64,000 bases of DNA from Hydrocarboniphaga effusa AP103 (GCF_000271305.1 NZ_AKGD01000004.1:62001-126000), one strand, 5' to 3'. Numbered from the stretch's first letter, positions 19,880-28,473 are shown. The notes: generated from the letters alone by a model not told the origin. Made by a program: numbers and translations.

Positions 19880-20239
19880 ATGACTCCCCAGCGACCCACC
19901 GGCGTGCAGCCCGGCATCCTGACCTTGAACCTCAAGGACAAGAGCGCGCTGTACGTGTCCTACATGCCGTTCATCAAGAACGGCGGCCTGTTCATTCCGA
20001 CCAGCAAGGAATACCGCCTCGGCGACGAGGTGTTCATCCTGCTCACGCTGATGGACAACGCCGAGCGCCTGCCGGTGGCCGGCAAGGTGGTCTGGGTGAC
20101 GCCACGCGCCGCGCAAGGCAAGCGCGCGCAAGGTATCGGCGTGCAGTTCAGCGCGCAGGATGGCGGGGCGACGCAGAAGAAGATCGAGTCGATCCTGGCC
20201 GGTGCGCTGAGTGCAGACCGGCCGACGCACACGATGTGA
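19880..20239 (+). CDS. pilZ: Type IV pilus PilZ protein
   Basis: 119-residue single PilZ domain needed for type IV pilus assembly in relatives. It shows the late PilZ strand motif GKVVWVTPRAAQGKRAQGIGVQF, but lacks the N-terminal RxxxR c-di-GMP-binding motif, as is known for the PilZ linked to holB. No strong ribosome site is visible before ATG 19880. It ends 7 bp from a convergent gene. Confidence 0.88.
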   Translation: MTPQRPTGVQPGILTLNLKDKSALYVSYMPFIKNGGLFIPTSKEYRLGDEVFILLTLMDNAERLPVAGKVVWVTPRAAQGKRAQGIGVQFSAQDGGATQKKIESILAGALSADRPTHTM

Positions 20240-20246
20240 TCGGCGC

Positions 20247-21278
20247 TCACTTCGCGCCGATGGCGGCATCGAAGCCGCCTTCGAGCGCGAACGCACCGAT
20301 TCCACGCTGCTGCAGCAGGAACGTCGCGACCCGGCTTCTGAAGCCATTTTCGCAGACGCAGATGTATTCACGATCCGGGTCGAGCTGCTCACTGCGGCTA
20401 CGCAGCAGATGCGCCGGGACGCGAATGCTGTGCTCCAGCGGCGCGGTCTCATCCGCGCGCAGATCCAGCCACAACGCTTGCCGTTTGGAGATGCGCGCCA
20501 GCGCACGATCGAGGCTGATGCTCCGCGTCAGCGGCTCGTTGAGCAACTTCAGAAAATTGGCCCGATCGATGCGCCGCAAGCGGCTCGCTCGCGAGGCGAC
20601 GACCGTCGCACTTCGCGGAGCGCCCGATATCAGGGCTTCTTCGCCGAAGCAGTCGCCCCCGACGAAGCGGGCGAGCAACTCGGGCTCGCTATCGGGGCCA
20701 CGCTCGTACAGGGCCCGGCATTCGCCTTCGTCGATCACGTAGAAGTAATCGCCGCTGGCACCTTGCTCGATGATGCGGGTGTCGGCGCGAACGTCCAAAG
20801 GGTGCATCGCCATGAACAGGGCCTGCAGGTGGGCAGACGGCAGCTCCTGCATCGTGCGGGTTTGCAGCAGGCGGAAAATCCAGTCCTGGTCGCCGAAGCC
20901 ACCGATTTCAGCCACCTCGACTCCACTGGATTGATCCCAGCTCAGCGTGATTTCGAGCAGGCTCGCATCGATGCGCAGGCAGAGCACGTCGCTGATGCAG
21001 CGAGCGCTCGTGAGCTGGGGCGAGTCGGTGCCAAAGGCATCGCTCGCCGACGCGGTCGAGCCGCGGAGTTCGGCGATCGGACGACCGAGCTGATCTTCGA
21101 TCTGGACGATGCCGTGGAGCAGAAGCAAGGCCTGAGTCGATCGCTCACCGCAGCGAAACAACCAGCTGCCGGCCTCGTGGCGGCTGCGTTCGGCATGCTT
21201 GGCCAGTTGCGCCAAGCCCTCGGTCCTTAGGCGACGAAATGCGGCGAAGGCTTTGAAAAGTTCGGGATTGACGGGCAT
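20247..21278 (-). CDS. Double cyclic-nucleotide-binding domain protein with C-terminal rhodanese
   Basis: 343 residues. Two CNB/Crp-type sensor folds can be read: a degenerate one at about 10-125 and a clearer one at about 145-250 (QGASGDYFYVIDEGECRALY, FVGGDCFGEEALISGAPRSATVVA). The C-terminal ~85 residues are a rhodanese domain with an active loop CENGFRS (Cys ~316). No DNA-binding HTH is seen, so it is not a Crp-type regulator. Possible role: cyclic-nucleotide-gated sulfur transfer or redox sensing; this is inference. Confidence 0.82.
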   Translation of the reverse strand: MPVNPELFKAFAAFRRLRTEGLAQLAKHAERSRHEAGSWLFRCGERSTQALLLLHGIVQIEDQLGRPIAELRGSTASASDAFGTDSPQLTSARCISDVLCLRIDASLLEITLSWDQSSGVEVAEIGGFGDQDWIFRLLQTRTMQELPSAHLQALFMAMHPLDVRADTRIIEQGASGDYFYVIDEGECRALYERGPDSEPELLARFVGGDCFGEEALISGAPRSATVVASRASRLRRIDRANFLKLLNEPLTRSISLDRALARISKRQALWLDLRADETAPLEHSIRVPAHLLRSRSEQLDPDREYICVCENGFRSRVATFLLQQRGIGAFALEGGFDAAIGAK

Positions 21279-21442
21279 GGTACGGGCACTCCGGCTGCAC
21301 TTGTCTGACCGGTCTTTTGTGCCACAATGCTGTATTGCATAGCTTGAAACGGATCACGTCGCTCGATGGGAATCGAGTGCGGCGTGGGGCGAATGCCCAA
21401 ACAAGCTGGCTCTTTCGCTGTAATGGCTCATGGAGAGGCTCT

Positions 21443-22351
21443 ATGGCGTCCAGCAAAGGTACGAAGTCATCCGGCTCTAAAGAAAAGAGCGTAAAAAAGG
21501 CCGCCGCGAAGCAAGCACCGCCCGCCAAGGCTGTGAAGAAAGCCGCCGTTACGGCCAAGGGAGCGCCCGCCAAGAAAGGGGTTCAGCGAACGGCAAAGTC
21601 CGCACCCACAAAATCCGCCGCCGCCAAGCCTGCCCAGAAGTCCGCTACCAAGCCCGTTCCCAAGAAGTCTGCAACTTCCAAAGCCGCCGGCTCCGCAAAA
21701 GTCGATACCCAACCCGTCCCGCGTCCTTCAACCAGAGAACCGGCGAAGAAATTGGCTCCAGCGCGGCCAGCTGCCACGAAAGTTGCATCCACATCCGCCA
21801 AGTCAGCCGCAGCACCTGCGGCCGCACCAGGAAGAATCGCCCAAATGACGTCCGCCTCCAAGGAAGCCGTTGCCACCGTGGCCACCCCAACGAAGTCCGC
21901 CGCCAAAGCTTCCAAGTCTTCCAAGGCGCCTGTGATCGCCGGTCTGCTGACCGAAGACCAGATTCGCAATGCCCCGAGTTCGGAGTACATGAGCGACGAA
22001 CAGCTCGTATTCTTCCGTGAGCGCTTGCTGCAGATGCGTAGCGAAGTGCTTGCACGCGAACTCGAGGTCAAGGAGCGCCTTCACCAGCGCGAGGTGTTCG
22101 CCGATCCGGCCGACCGCGCGAGCGCCGAAGAGGAGCACTGGCTCGATCTGCGCCTGCGTGAACGCGAATCGCTGCTGCTGCGCAAGATCGAAGACGCGCT
22201 CAAGCGCATTCGCGACAAGGAATACGGCTATTGCGAGAAGACCGGCGAGCCCATCGGCATCGCACGTCTGCTCGCTCGCCCGACTGCCACGGTCTGCGTC
22301 GACATCAAAGGTCAGGACGAGCGCGCCGAATCGCAGTATCGCGATCGCTGA
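21443..22351 (+). CDS. dksA: DksA-family RNA polymerase-binding factor with long Lys/Ala-rich N-terminus
   Basis: Regulator that works with ppGpp at the RNA polymerase secondary channel. 302 residues, twice the E. coli length: residues ~1-165 are a histone-H1-like Lys/Ala/Pro/Ser-rich tail, followed by the DksA coiled coil (YMSDEQLVFFRERLLQMRSEVLAR...DPADRASAEEEHWLDLRLRERESLLLRKIEDALKRI) with the acidic DPADRAS tip, then the finger YGYCEKTGEPIGIARLLARPTATVCVDIKG. Only two of the four zinc cysteines remain (CEKT and CVDI). A possible sigma-70 promoter (TTGTGC, 17 bp, TAGCTT) lies at 21317-21345. Confidence 0.93.
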   Translation: MASSKGTKSSGSKEKSVKKAAAKQAPPAKAVKKAAVTAKGAPAKKGVQRTAKSAPTKSAAAKPAQKSATKPVPKKSATSKAAGSAKVDTQPVPRPSTREPAKKLAPARPAATKVASTSAKSAAAPAAAPGRIAQMTSASKEAVATVATPTKSAAKASKSSKAPVIAGLLTEDQIRNAPSSEYMSDEQLVFFRERLLQMRSEVLARELEVKERLHQREVFADPADRASAEEEHWLDLRLRERESLLLRKIEDALKRIRDKEYGYCEKTGEPIGIARLLARPTATVCVDIKGQDERAESQYRDR

Positions 22352-22367
22352 TTCGGTTTAGCTCTGA

Positions 22368-22405
22368 AAACGAAGAGGGCGCCGCACAAGGCGCCCTCTT
22401 CGTTT
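22368..22405. terminator. Bidirectional hairpin terminator between dksA and the PepSY set
   Basis: Perfect 16-bp stem (arms 22368-22383 and 22390-22405; core GAAGAGGGCGCC / GGCGCCCTCTTC) with a 6-nt loop. AAA on the left and TTT on the right lie inside the stem ends, so it can act in both directions. It is placed between convergent genes ending at 22351 (plus) and 22424 (minus). Confidence 0.88.
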
Positions 22406-22423
22406 ATGCGCTGCGTCAGCTCT

Positions 22424-22711
22424 TCAGCGCCCGCGCATCGAGTTGATCGCGAAGCCCTGGGCGAGGCTCCAGCCGATCGCGCTGACGGCGCCGAGCCAGA
22501 TCAGGAAAGCCGGCCATTGTTCCGCTGCGATGGTGACGAGTCCCGGCAACAAGCTGCCGCAGCCGAGCGCGGTGCGCATGGCCGAAGCCATCGCGACGCG
22601 CCGGGTCGCACGAAGGCTGCGCAGGCGTTTCGGGTCGCGCAGGGCGAGCGGTGTCAGCAGCACGGCGCTGACGGCGATGGTGCCCAGCGCCCAGATCAAC
22701 GTCGGGTTCAT
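22424..22711 (-). CDS. Small membrane protein (DUF3325-like)
   Basis: 95 residues from ATG 22709-22711, which overlaps the stop of the PepSY gene by 4 bp. Three hydrophobic segments at about 3-22, 48-65 and 68-88, with a basic cytoplasmic loop (RDPKRLRSLRATRR). The pattern and the WPAFLIWLGAVSAIGW end resemble DUF3325 proteins, found beside PepSY/DUF3649 genes in siderophore-iron uptake loci. Assignment mainly from context. Confidence 0.65.
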   Translation of the reverse strand: MNPTLIWALGTIAVSAVLLTPLALRDPKRLRSLRATRRVAMASAMRTALGCGSLLPGLVTIAAEQWPAFLIWLGAVSAIGWSLAQGFAINSMRGR

Positions 22712-24312
22712 GCGGGCTGGCTTTGGTTGTCTTCGATGCCGCTGCGGGCCGCTGCGGCGAGTCGGGCATTGGGCCTGCGCGCGGCAAAGACGCACAGCGC
22801 GCCGCCGACGAGCATCGCCAGATCGAGCGAGAACACGGCCTGCAGTCCGCTGGCGAATGCCGAAGCCCAGCCTGGGCCGCCAGTCGCGAGCCGCAGCAGC
22901 GGCAACGACAGCAACACGGCGCCGGTCGCCGCGAGCAGCACGCGGCGCAGGCTTTCGAGATCGCGCAGGCTCAATGCGAGCGCTCCGGCCAGTGCGGCGG
23001 CGCTCAGGAACGCGATCGCCATCGAATCGTGCAACTCGACGATCCCGAGCGAGCGGCCGATGAAAAAGCCGATCGGCGAGGCGGCGAGCGACAGCGGCAG
23101 GCCGTAACCGACCCAGATCGTCGCGCGGGCCAACCGTTGCCAGGCCTGCGATTCAGCCCGGCGCGTGGCCCACAACAGCATGCCGGTCAGGGTGACGTAA
23201 CAGGCGGCGAAGCCGAGCGCGAACCAGATCGCCTTGGACAGCACACCGGCGAAATTGCCGAAATGCAGCGGGCCCATGAGGTCGAACAGCACGCCGCCGG
23301 CCGAGGGCACCAGACCCAGGCCCGGCTTCTGGTGCATGAAGGCGCCGGTGGCGCCGTCGTAGACGAGGTTATTCGACGAGACATGACCTTCGGACGGCGG
23401 CGTGAACACGTTCACGCGCGCATCGGCGCGGCCGTAGTGGGCGATGCTCACGAAGCTCGGCTCGACACCGACGCGCGCGTGCGCATCGGCGAGCATCGCG
23501 TCGAGATCGGCGAGCGGCTTGGGCGTCTTGTCTTCGGCCGGAGAAACTCCGACGAGGGTTTCGATGAGCCGCTCCTGGTCGCCGCCGAACGCCACCATCG
23601 CCACCACCGGGATGCCGACCGTGCTCGCGAAGCTAAAGAAGCTGCCGGTGAACGCGAGGATGAAGGCGAACGGCAGGTTCCAGGTTCCCGCGATCACGTG
23701 CGCATCGCGCTTGGCGAGCAGATCCTGGCGGCGGCAACGGATCGTGAACAGCTCGCGCAGCAGATGCCGGTGCACGATCAGCCCGCTGACCGCGGCGACC
23801 ATCATCGCCAGGCCGAGCGCGCCGGTCAGCAGCAGGCCCCAGGGATTGGGCACGTGCAGGCGCACGTGCAGGTCGACCAGGAAGGCCGACAGTGCGCCCG
23901 CGGTGTTGCGCTGCTGGATCGTTTCGCTGATGCCCTCGCGACGGTCGAGCACGGCGAGCGTGTTCGGGTCGAGGTCGAATTCCACGCCTTCGGCGCTCGG
24001 CTGGCCGTCGACGACGATGTCCTTGTGGAAAAAGGTGCGGATGCGTCCGCCGGCCTGCGGGAAGAAGAACAGGTCGTCGTGATACTGCTCGTCGACCTGC
24101 GTCGACAGCTCGGCCAGCTTGGCGCCGAGGCCTTTGGGCAGCGCGGTCGCGGGCTCGTGCTGCAGCGGGCTCGACCAGCCGCCGATCTCGTCGGCGAACA
24201 CCGCGATCACCCCGGTCAGGATCACCGCGTAGAGCAGCAGGCCGAGCAGGGCGCCGCTCCAGCCGTGGATGGCGAGCAGCGACTTGGCGTTGTCCTGGGA
24301 CAGGCGAATCAT
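22708..24312 (-). CDS. PepSY-associated transmembrane protein (iron-siderophore reductase type)
   Basis: 534 residues, starting MIRLSQDNAKSLLAIHGWSGALLGLLLYAVILTGVIAVFADEI. It shows the PepSY_TM layout: first membrane helix with conserved HGW, a periplasmic PepSY region at ~50-180, paired helices with HxW/HR His residues, a second periplasmic loop, and a further group of helices to the C-terminus. Proteins of this sort are linked with reduction of ferric siderophores at the inner membrane. ATG 24310-24312 overlaps the upstream gene by 4 bp. Confidence 0.85.
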   Translation of the reverse strand: MIRLSQDNAKSLLAIHGWSGALLGLLLYAVILTGVIAVFADEIGGWSSPLQHEPATALPKGLGAKLAELSTQVDEQYHDDLFFFPQAGGRIRTFFHKDIVVDGQPSAEGVEFDLDPNTLAVLDRREGISETIQQRNTAGALSAFLVDLHVRLHVPNPWGLLLTGALGLAMMVAAVSGLIVHRHLLRELFTIRCRRQDLLAKRDAHVIAGTWNLPFAFILAFTGSFFSFASTVGIPVVAMVAFGGDQERLIETLVGVSPAEDKTPKPLADLDAMLADAHARVGVEPSFVSIAHYGRADARVNVFTPPSEGHVSSNNLVYDGATGAFMHQKPGLGLVPSAGGVLFDLMGPLHFGNFAGVLSKAIWFALGFAACYVTLTGMLLWATRRAESQAWQRLARATIWVGYGLPLSLAASPIGFFIGRSLGIVELHDSMAIAFLSAAALAGALALSLRDLESLRRVLLAATGAVLLSLPLLRLATGGPGWASAFASGLQAVFSLDLAMLVGGALCVFAARRPNARLAAAARSGIEDNQSQPA

Positions 24313-24632
24313 GAGGCGGCTCCCGCACGCAAGTAGACGAGCGCCGCAAGCCCGGCGTTGACCAGCAGCAAGGCAAAGGTCACCAGATAAGCCCGGCCGA
24401 GCTTGCGGTCGAGGCTCGTGTAGAAGAAGACGGCGGCCCAGATCAGCGGGAAGAAGCCGATCGGCAGCGCGATGTTGTCGATCTGTGCGGCGCCCTTGGG
24501 CAACCAGGCGGTGCCGCCGGCCATGATCGCGCCGGCAGTCAGAAACGCCAGCGGGCCGGCGAGCACGCCGCGCGCCCAGGCGCGTTTTCGCGACAGGAGA
24601 GGCGATACGGTGGTTGAAGGGGTGCCAGCCAT
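24309..24632 (-). CDS. Small membrane protein (DUF3649-like)
   Basis: 107 residues from ATG 24630-24632 with three or four hydrophobic helices (about 20-40, 55-75, 85-102). It is the first gene of a three-gene set with 4-bp overlaps: this gene, PepSY reductase, DUF3325-like. That order is known from iron-siderophore uptake loci, though no TonB receptor is next to it. A possible Fur site lies 38 bp upstream of the start. Confidence 0.65.
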   Translation of the reverse strand: MAGTPSTTVSPLLSRKRAWARGVLAGPLAFLTAGAIMAGGTAWLPKGAAQIDNIALPIGFFPLIWAAVFFYTSLDRKLGRAYLVTFALLLVNAGLAALVYLRAGAAS

Positions 24633-24669
24633 AAGGGCCACGAACGTGTTGCACAATTGAAGTGCCAGT

Positions 24670-24688
24670 GTAAATGCGATGCATTCTC
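24670..24688 (-). promoter_or_regulatory. Possible Fur box before the PepSY iron set
   Basis: On the minus strand the 19-mer reads GAGAATGCATCGCATTTAC: the outer GAnAATG and CATTnnC match the Fur consensus, 11 of 19 positions, and AATGC-ATC-GCATT is a perfect 5+5 dyad. A TACACT hexamer overlaps its downstream end. The match is partial. Confidence 0.35.
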
Positions 24689-24798
24689 AGCGCCAGGATC
24701 ACCCGTGCTTTCGTCGGCTTCGGCGAATGCCGTATCCGACGCTTGCAAGCCTGCGTTTCGGCCTCAGAATCAGCGCTAGTTTCCCGCAGATCGCCGCC

Positions 24799-25752
24799 AT
24801 GCTCAGTGCCCTAGATCCCAGCGTGCTCGCCCCCGTGCTGGCCGGGCTGTGCGTGCTGGCGGCGTCGCTGGGCTTGCCGGTTCCGACGATGCCCGCATTG
24901 ATTTACGCGGGCAGTGTCGCCGCTGGCAGTCCGCAGCCCGTGACCATCGTGGCCGCGAGCTTCGCCAGCGCATTCGCAGGCGGGCTGGCAGGGGACACCG
25001 CCTGGTTTTTCGCCGGTCGGCGGTATGGCTTCCAGGTGCTGAGATTGCTGTGCCGGGTTTCGCTGTCGCGCGACACCTGCGTGCGCCGCACCGAAAGCTT
25101 CTTTTCGCGTAGGGGCGTTCGGATACTGCTGATCGCCCGCTTCGTGCCGGGGCTATCGGTGGTCTCGGTCCCGATGTCCGGAACCGCGCGCACTCCGTTC
25201 CCGCGCTTCGTCGTGCACGATGCGATCGGAGTGGCCTTGTGGATCGCGTGCGGCCTGTTGCTGGGCCATGCGTTCGCCAACCAGGTGGATGCCTTGCTGC
25301 TCGTGCTGCAGCAGTTCGGGCTTGGCATCGGCAGCGCGGCCCTGCTGATCGTGTTCGGATTCGCGGCCTGGCGCTGGAGCCGCCGACGCAAGCTGCTGCG
25401 CGGGCTCGAAATGAGCCGGGTTTCGGTGAGCGAACTTCACGAGCTCATGGAAGCGGAGACGGCGCCCGTGATCATCGACGTGCGCTCCGCGGAAAGCCGC
25501 CAACACGATCCGTTCCTGATTCCGGGCTCGATGCTGCTCGACCTTGCTGCGCTCGAGCAGGCGATGGCCGGCATCGAGCGCAAGCGCTGCGTCGTCGTCT
25601 ACTGCGCCTGTCCCAATGAGATCAGCGCGGCGCTGATCGCCAAGCAGCTCAGAAAGCTCGGCTTCGACAATGTGCGACCCCTGCTCGGTGGGCTCGATGC
25701 CTGGCGCGAACAGGGTCGGGAGCTGCATCCGCTGCAGCCGGCGACCACTTGA
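24799..25752 (+). CDS. DedA-family membrane protein fused to rhodanese domain
   Basis: 317 residues from ATG 24799 (open frame extends upstream). Residues ~1-200 are a DedA/VTT-type membrane protein: several helices, the FAGGLAGDTAWFFAGRRYG and ARFVPGLSVVSVPMSGTARTPFPRFVVHDAIG segments (family G-xxx-G and R-F-(x)PG motifs). After a basic linker (RWSRRRKLLRG), residues ~215-310 are a rhodanese domain with IIDVRSAESRQHDPFLIPGS and a cysteine loop CACPNEIS. Likely a DedA flippase-type protein coupled to a sulfur or redox domain. Confidence 0.85.
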   Translation: MLSALDPSVLAPVLAGLCVLAASLGLPVPTMPALIYAGSVAAGSPQPVTIVAASFASAFAGGLAGDTAWFFAGRRYGFQVLRLLCRVSLSRDTCVRRTESFFSRRGVRILLIARFVPGLSVVSVPMSGTARTPFPRFVVHDAIGVALWIACGLLLGHAFANQVDALLLVLQQFGLGIGSAALLIVFGFAAWRWSRRRKLLRGLEMSRVSVSELHELMEAETAPVIIDVRSAESRQHDPFLIPGSMLLDLAALEQAMAGIERKRCVVVYCACPNEISAALIAKQLRKLGFDNVRPLLGGLDAWREQGRELHPLQPATT

Positions 25753-25757
25753 GGCAG

Positions 25758-26360
25758 CTACGCGGCGAGCTTGGCCGCGATCTGCGCCACGTGACGTCCC
25801 TGGAACGCGGCCATGCCGAGCTCGGCCTGGCTGGGCTGCCGTGAACCGTCACCGTCCGCGATCGTGCTCGCACCATAGGGCGATCCTCCCTTGATCTCGT
25901 CGACGCCCATCTGTCGCTGCTCGCTGTACGGCAAGCCCACGATGATCATGCCCAGATGCAGCAAGGTCGGATGGAACGTCAGCAGCGTGCTCTCCTGGCC
26001 GCCATGCTGGGTGGCGGTCGAGGTGAATACGCTGCCGACCTTGCCGATCAGCGCGCCCTTGGCCCAGAGTCCGCCGGCCTGGTCGAGAAAGTTGCGCATC
26101 TGCGCGGTCATGTTGCCGAAACGCGTCGGCGTGCCGAACAGGATGGCATCGTAGTTCGGCAGCTCATCGACGCGCGCGATCGGCGCATCCTGACTGGTTT
26201 TCGCGCCGGATTTGGCGAGCACGTCGGCCGGGACGAGCTCGGGCACCCGCTTGATATCGACCTCGGTGCCGGGCACCTCGGCCGCGCCCTTGGCGACCGC
26301 TTTGGCCATGGTTTCGATATGACCGTACATGCTGTAGTACAAGACCAGAACCTTGGCCAT
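25758..26360 (-). CDS. wrbA: NAD(P)H:quinone oxidoreductase WrbA
   Basis: FMN-dependent two-electron quinone reductase that limits semiquinone formation. 200 residues from ATG 26358-26360: flavodoxin-like FMN loop [46 protein letters not shown], and [15 protein letters not shown], all WrbA signatures. Convergent with the DedA-rhodanese gene, 5 bp between stops. WrbA is a stationary-phase/stress gene in enterobacteria. Confidence 0.95.
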   Translation of the reverse strand: MAKVLVLYYSMYGHIETMAKAVAKGAAEVPGTEVDIKRVPELVPADVLAKSGAKTSQDAPIARVDELPNYDAILFGTPTRFGNMTAQMRNFLDQAGGLWAKGALIGKVGSVFTSTATQHGGQESTLLTFHPTLLHLGMIIVGLPYSEQRQMGVDEIKGGSPYGASTIADGDGSRQPSQAELGMAAFQGRHVAQIAAKLAA

Positions 26361-26474
26361 CGTCCGCTCCATTTCCAGTACGCCGGGCGATGTGCCGGCC
26401 GCATCCAGTGTCGGGATCGCAGCTGAGCAAGGCATGAGCAAGGTTCGCGAACCGTACACACGAAGAGGGCAAGC

Positions 26475-27044
26475 ATGACGCCAGTGACTTATTTGCTGCT
26501 GGGCATCAACATCGTGGTCTTCGGCCTGCAGCTGCAAGATCCCCAATCCCTGCTTCCGGGCTACGCCTTGTGGCCGCTCGGCAGCGGCTTTGCGCCCTGG
26601 CAGATCATCACCTGCGCGTTCCTGCACGGCAGCGTCGGACACCTGGCGGCCAACATGTTCGGCCTGTGGATGTTCGGACGCGATGTGGAGCGCGAGATCG
26701 GCTCCGCACGCTTCGTGAATCTCTACATGGCCAGCGTCGTCACCGCGAGCCTCGCGCAGCTGGCGGTGACTTCGGCGGCCGCCGAGGCGCAACCCACCGT
26801 GGGCGCTTCGGGCGGATTGTTCGGCGTGCTCGGCGCGTTCGCGCTGCTGTTCCCGAGCCGTCGCGTCATGCTGATCTTCTTTCCGGTGCCGTTGCCGGCT
26901 CCGGTCTTCGTCACGCTCTACGCCCTGTTCGAGCTCTATACCGGCGTAACCGGGACCATCAACGGCGTGGCGCATTTCGCGCACCTGGGCGGCCTGGTCG
27001 GTGGGCTTGCGCTGGCCTGGTATTGGAAGGCGCGCAGGACTTGA
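26475..27044 (+). CDS. Rhomboid-family intramembrane serine protease
   Basis: 189 residues, six hydrophobic helices. Key features: [23 protein letters not shown] (HxxxN helix), catalytic Ser in [13 protein letters not shown] (residue ~115) and the late His in [14 protein letters not shown] (~170). Unlike the gene at 11839 it has the standard rhomboid form. Substrate unknown. Its stop is 5 bp before a perfect dyad that precedes the next small gene. Confidence 0.9.
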   Translation: MTPVTYLLLGINIVVFGLQLQDPQSLLPGYALWPLGSGFAPWQIITCAFLHGSVGHLAANMFGLWMFGRDVEREIGSARFVNLYMASVVTASLAQLAVTSAAAEAQPTVGASGGLFGVLGAFALLFPSRRVMLIFFPVPLPAPVFVTLYALFELYTGVTGTINGVAHFAHLGGLVGGLALAWYWKARRT

Positions 27045-27049
27045 TCGGT

Positions 27050-27075
27050 TATTATCGTCACTCGTGACGATAATA
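27050..27075. promoter_or_regulatory. Perfect 12-bp-arm dyad, probable operator
   Basis: Arms TATTATCGTCAC (27050-27061) and GTGACGATAATA (27064-27075) around a TC centre. AT-rich ends stand out in this GC-rich DNA. There is no T-run, so it is not a terminator; it lies between the rhomboid stop (27044) and the ATG at 27092, and includes TATTAT and TAATAT hexamers that could be -10 elements. Best read as an operator over the promoter of the small gene. Confidence 0.65.
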
Positions 27076-27091
27076 TGGAGCAACAAGTGGG

Positions 27092-27412
27092 ATGAAAAAA
27101 GCCGACGACAGCCAAAACCCCTCGAGTGCCGCTCCCAGGCGCGGCCGCGGACGCCCCAAGAGCGCGGAAGGCGCGATGAGCGGGGCACTCAGGCAGAAGC
27201 TCTACCGCATGCGGCACCAGGCCGATCTGCAGGCGAAGACGCCGGCGGGCATGCGCAAGGCGGCCGAGGCGCAGCTGCGCCGCATGATCCGTGGCGATTG
27301 CCGCCCCTGCGAACTCGAAGGCGCTTTGCAGATGGCCTACATGCTCGGCCTGTTGCCGCTCGTCGAGCTACCGGGCTGGCGCGCTCGCCTCGCCAGGACG
27401 CGAACCGAGTGA
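27092..27412 (+). CDS. Small basic protein, unknown function
   Basis: 106 residues, rich in Arg, Lys and Ala. An N-terminal [12 protein letters not shown] stretch looks like an AT-hook-type DNA contact; the middle ([37 protein letters not shown]) is likely helical; then [29 protein letters not shown] do not recognise a family. The perfect dyad that ends 16 bp before its ATG, and its basic nature, suggest a small DNA-binding, perhaps self-regulating protein. Confidence 0.6.
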   Translation: MKKADDSQNPSSAAPRRGRGRPKSAEGAMSGALRQKLYRMRHQADLQAKTPAGMRKAAEAQLRRMIRGDCRPCELEGALQMAYMLGLLPLVELPGWRARLARTRTE

Positions 27413-27472
27413 GCACGTGCTGATCGATCCCGCCACCGCATGAAACAACCACGGCATGCGACGACCCGGGAA

Positions 27473-27500
27473 CGGAGTTTGCTGACTCGGAGTTTGCTGA
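27473..27500 (+). repeat. Tandem 13-bp direct repeat upstream of the rsb operon
   Basis: CGGAGTTTGCTGA occurs at 27473-27485 and again at 27488-27500 (period 15 bp). It lies 106 bp before the rsbR ATG and 35 bp before a TAGACT -10-like hexamer (27535-27540). A similar 15-bp-period pair with the same GTTTGCT core lies at 33454-33483. Confidence 0.6.
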
Positions 27501-27605
27501 TTTCGCGCGCAAGAACAAGGCGTTAGAGGCGTGCTAGACTCGATCGATACAGCTCCCGACAGCTGTCACAGAACATCTCAAATTTCAATCAACGAGGGCT
27601 GATCG

Positions 27606-28463
27606 ATGGCATTCGCTTCGAAGCTGAGTTTGCTGTTGTCCGGCGATACCGCCTCTGCTTCCATCCATCAGCAATGGCTTGCCGAGCTGCGTCAGAACAT
27701 TGCGACCAGTGGCGGGCGCATCAGCGAAGCCGCTCTGAATCAGCAAACCACCGAATTCTTGCGCCTGCTCGCCATGGCGACGCAGGGCGGCAACCTGTCG
27801 CCGGCCATGCCGTCCAAGCCTTCGCCGCTGCGCGATTTTCTCGAAGAGATTTCCCGCAGCCGGGCGGTGCAGGGGTTCAGCTTCGACGAAACCGCCACCT
27901 TCATCTTCTCGCTCAAGCGGCCGCTGTTCGCTGCGCTGCGCGCTGCCTACCAGAGCGATGCCGACGGGCTCGCCGAAGACATCTGGGCGGTGACCGAACT
28001 GCTCGACGCGCTGGGCCTGCACACGGCGAGAACCTACCAGCGCTCGCGCGAAGACGTCATCAACCGCCAGCAGCAGGATCTGCTCGAAATCTCCACGCCG
28101 GTCGTCAAGCTGTGGGACGGCATCCTCGCATTGCCCGTGATCGGCACGCTCGACTCCGCGCGCACGCAGGTGGTGATGGAGACGCTGCTGCAGCGCATCG
28201 TCGAAACCGAAGCCGAGCTCGCGATCATCGACATCACCGGTGTTCCGACCGTCGACACGCTGGTTGCCCAGCATCTGCTCAAGACCGTCACCGCCATTCG
28301 CCTGATGGGCGCCGATTGCATCATCAGCGGCATACGCCCGCAGATCGCGCAGACCATCGTGCACCTGGGCGTCGAGCTCGGCGCGGTCGCCACCAAGGCC
28401 ACGCTCGCCGATGCCTTCGCGCTCGCGATGAAGCGCGTCGGCCTCAACGTGGCGCGGGCCTGA
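27606..28463 (+). CDS. rsbR: RsbR-type stressosome scaffold protein
   Basis: 285 residues. N-terminal sensory helical domain (about 15-150, RsbRD-like, no globin or PAS) and a C-terminal STAS domain (about 165-280). The STAS core IIDITGVPTVDTLVAQHLLKTVTAIRLMGADCIISGIRPQIAQTIVHLG closely follows RsbR proteins, with the phosphorylatable Thr in VPTVDT and the second Thr region in QTIV. First gene of a six-gene plus-strand run with short or overlapping junctions. Senses an unknown signal. Confidence 0.9.
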   Translation: MAFASKLSLLLSGDTASASIHQQWLAELRQNIATSGGRISEAALNQQTTEFLRLLAMATQGGNLSPAMPSKPSPLRDFLEEISRSRAVQGFSFDETATFIFSLKRPLFAALRAAYQSDADGLAEDIWAVTELLDALGLHTARTYQRSREDVINRQQQDLLEISTPVVKLWDGILALPVIGTLDSARTQVVMETLLQRIVETEAELAIIDITGVPTVDTLVAQHLLKTVTAIRLMGADCIISGIRPQIAQTIVHLGVELGAVATKATLADAFALAMKRVGLNVARA

Positions 28464-28473
28464 GCCGCTCGCC

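Noticed and set aside
24799..26360. Possible fusion of DedA-rhodanese with WrbA
   Set aside because: They are on opposite strands and convergent, each with intact ends.
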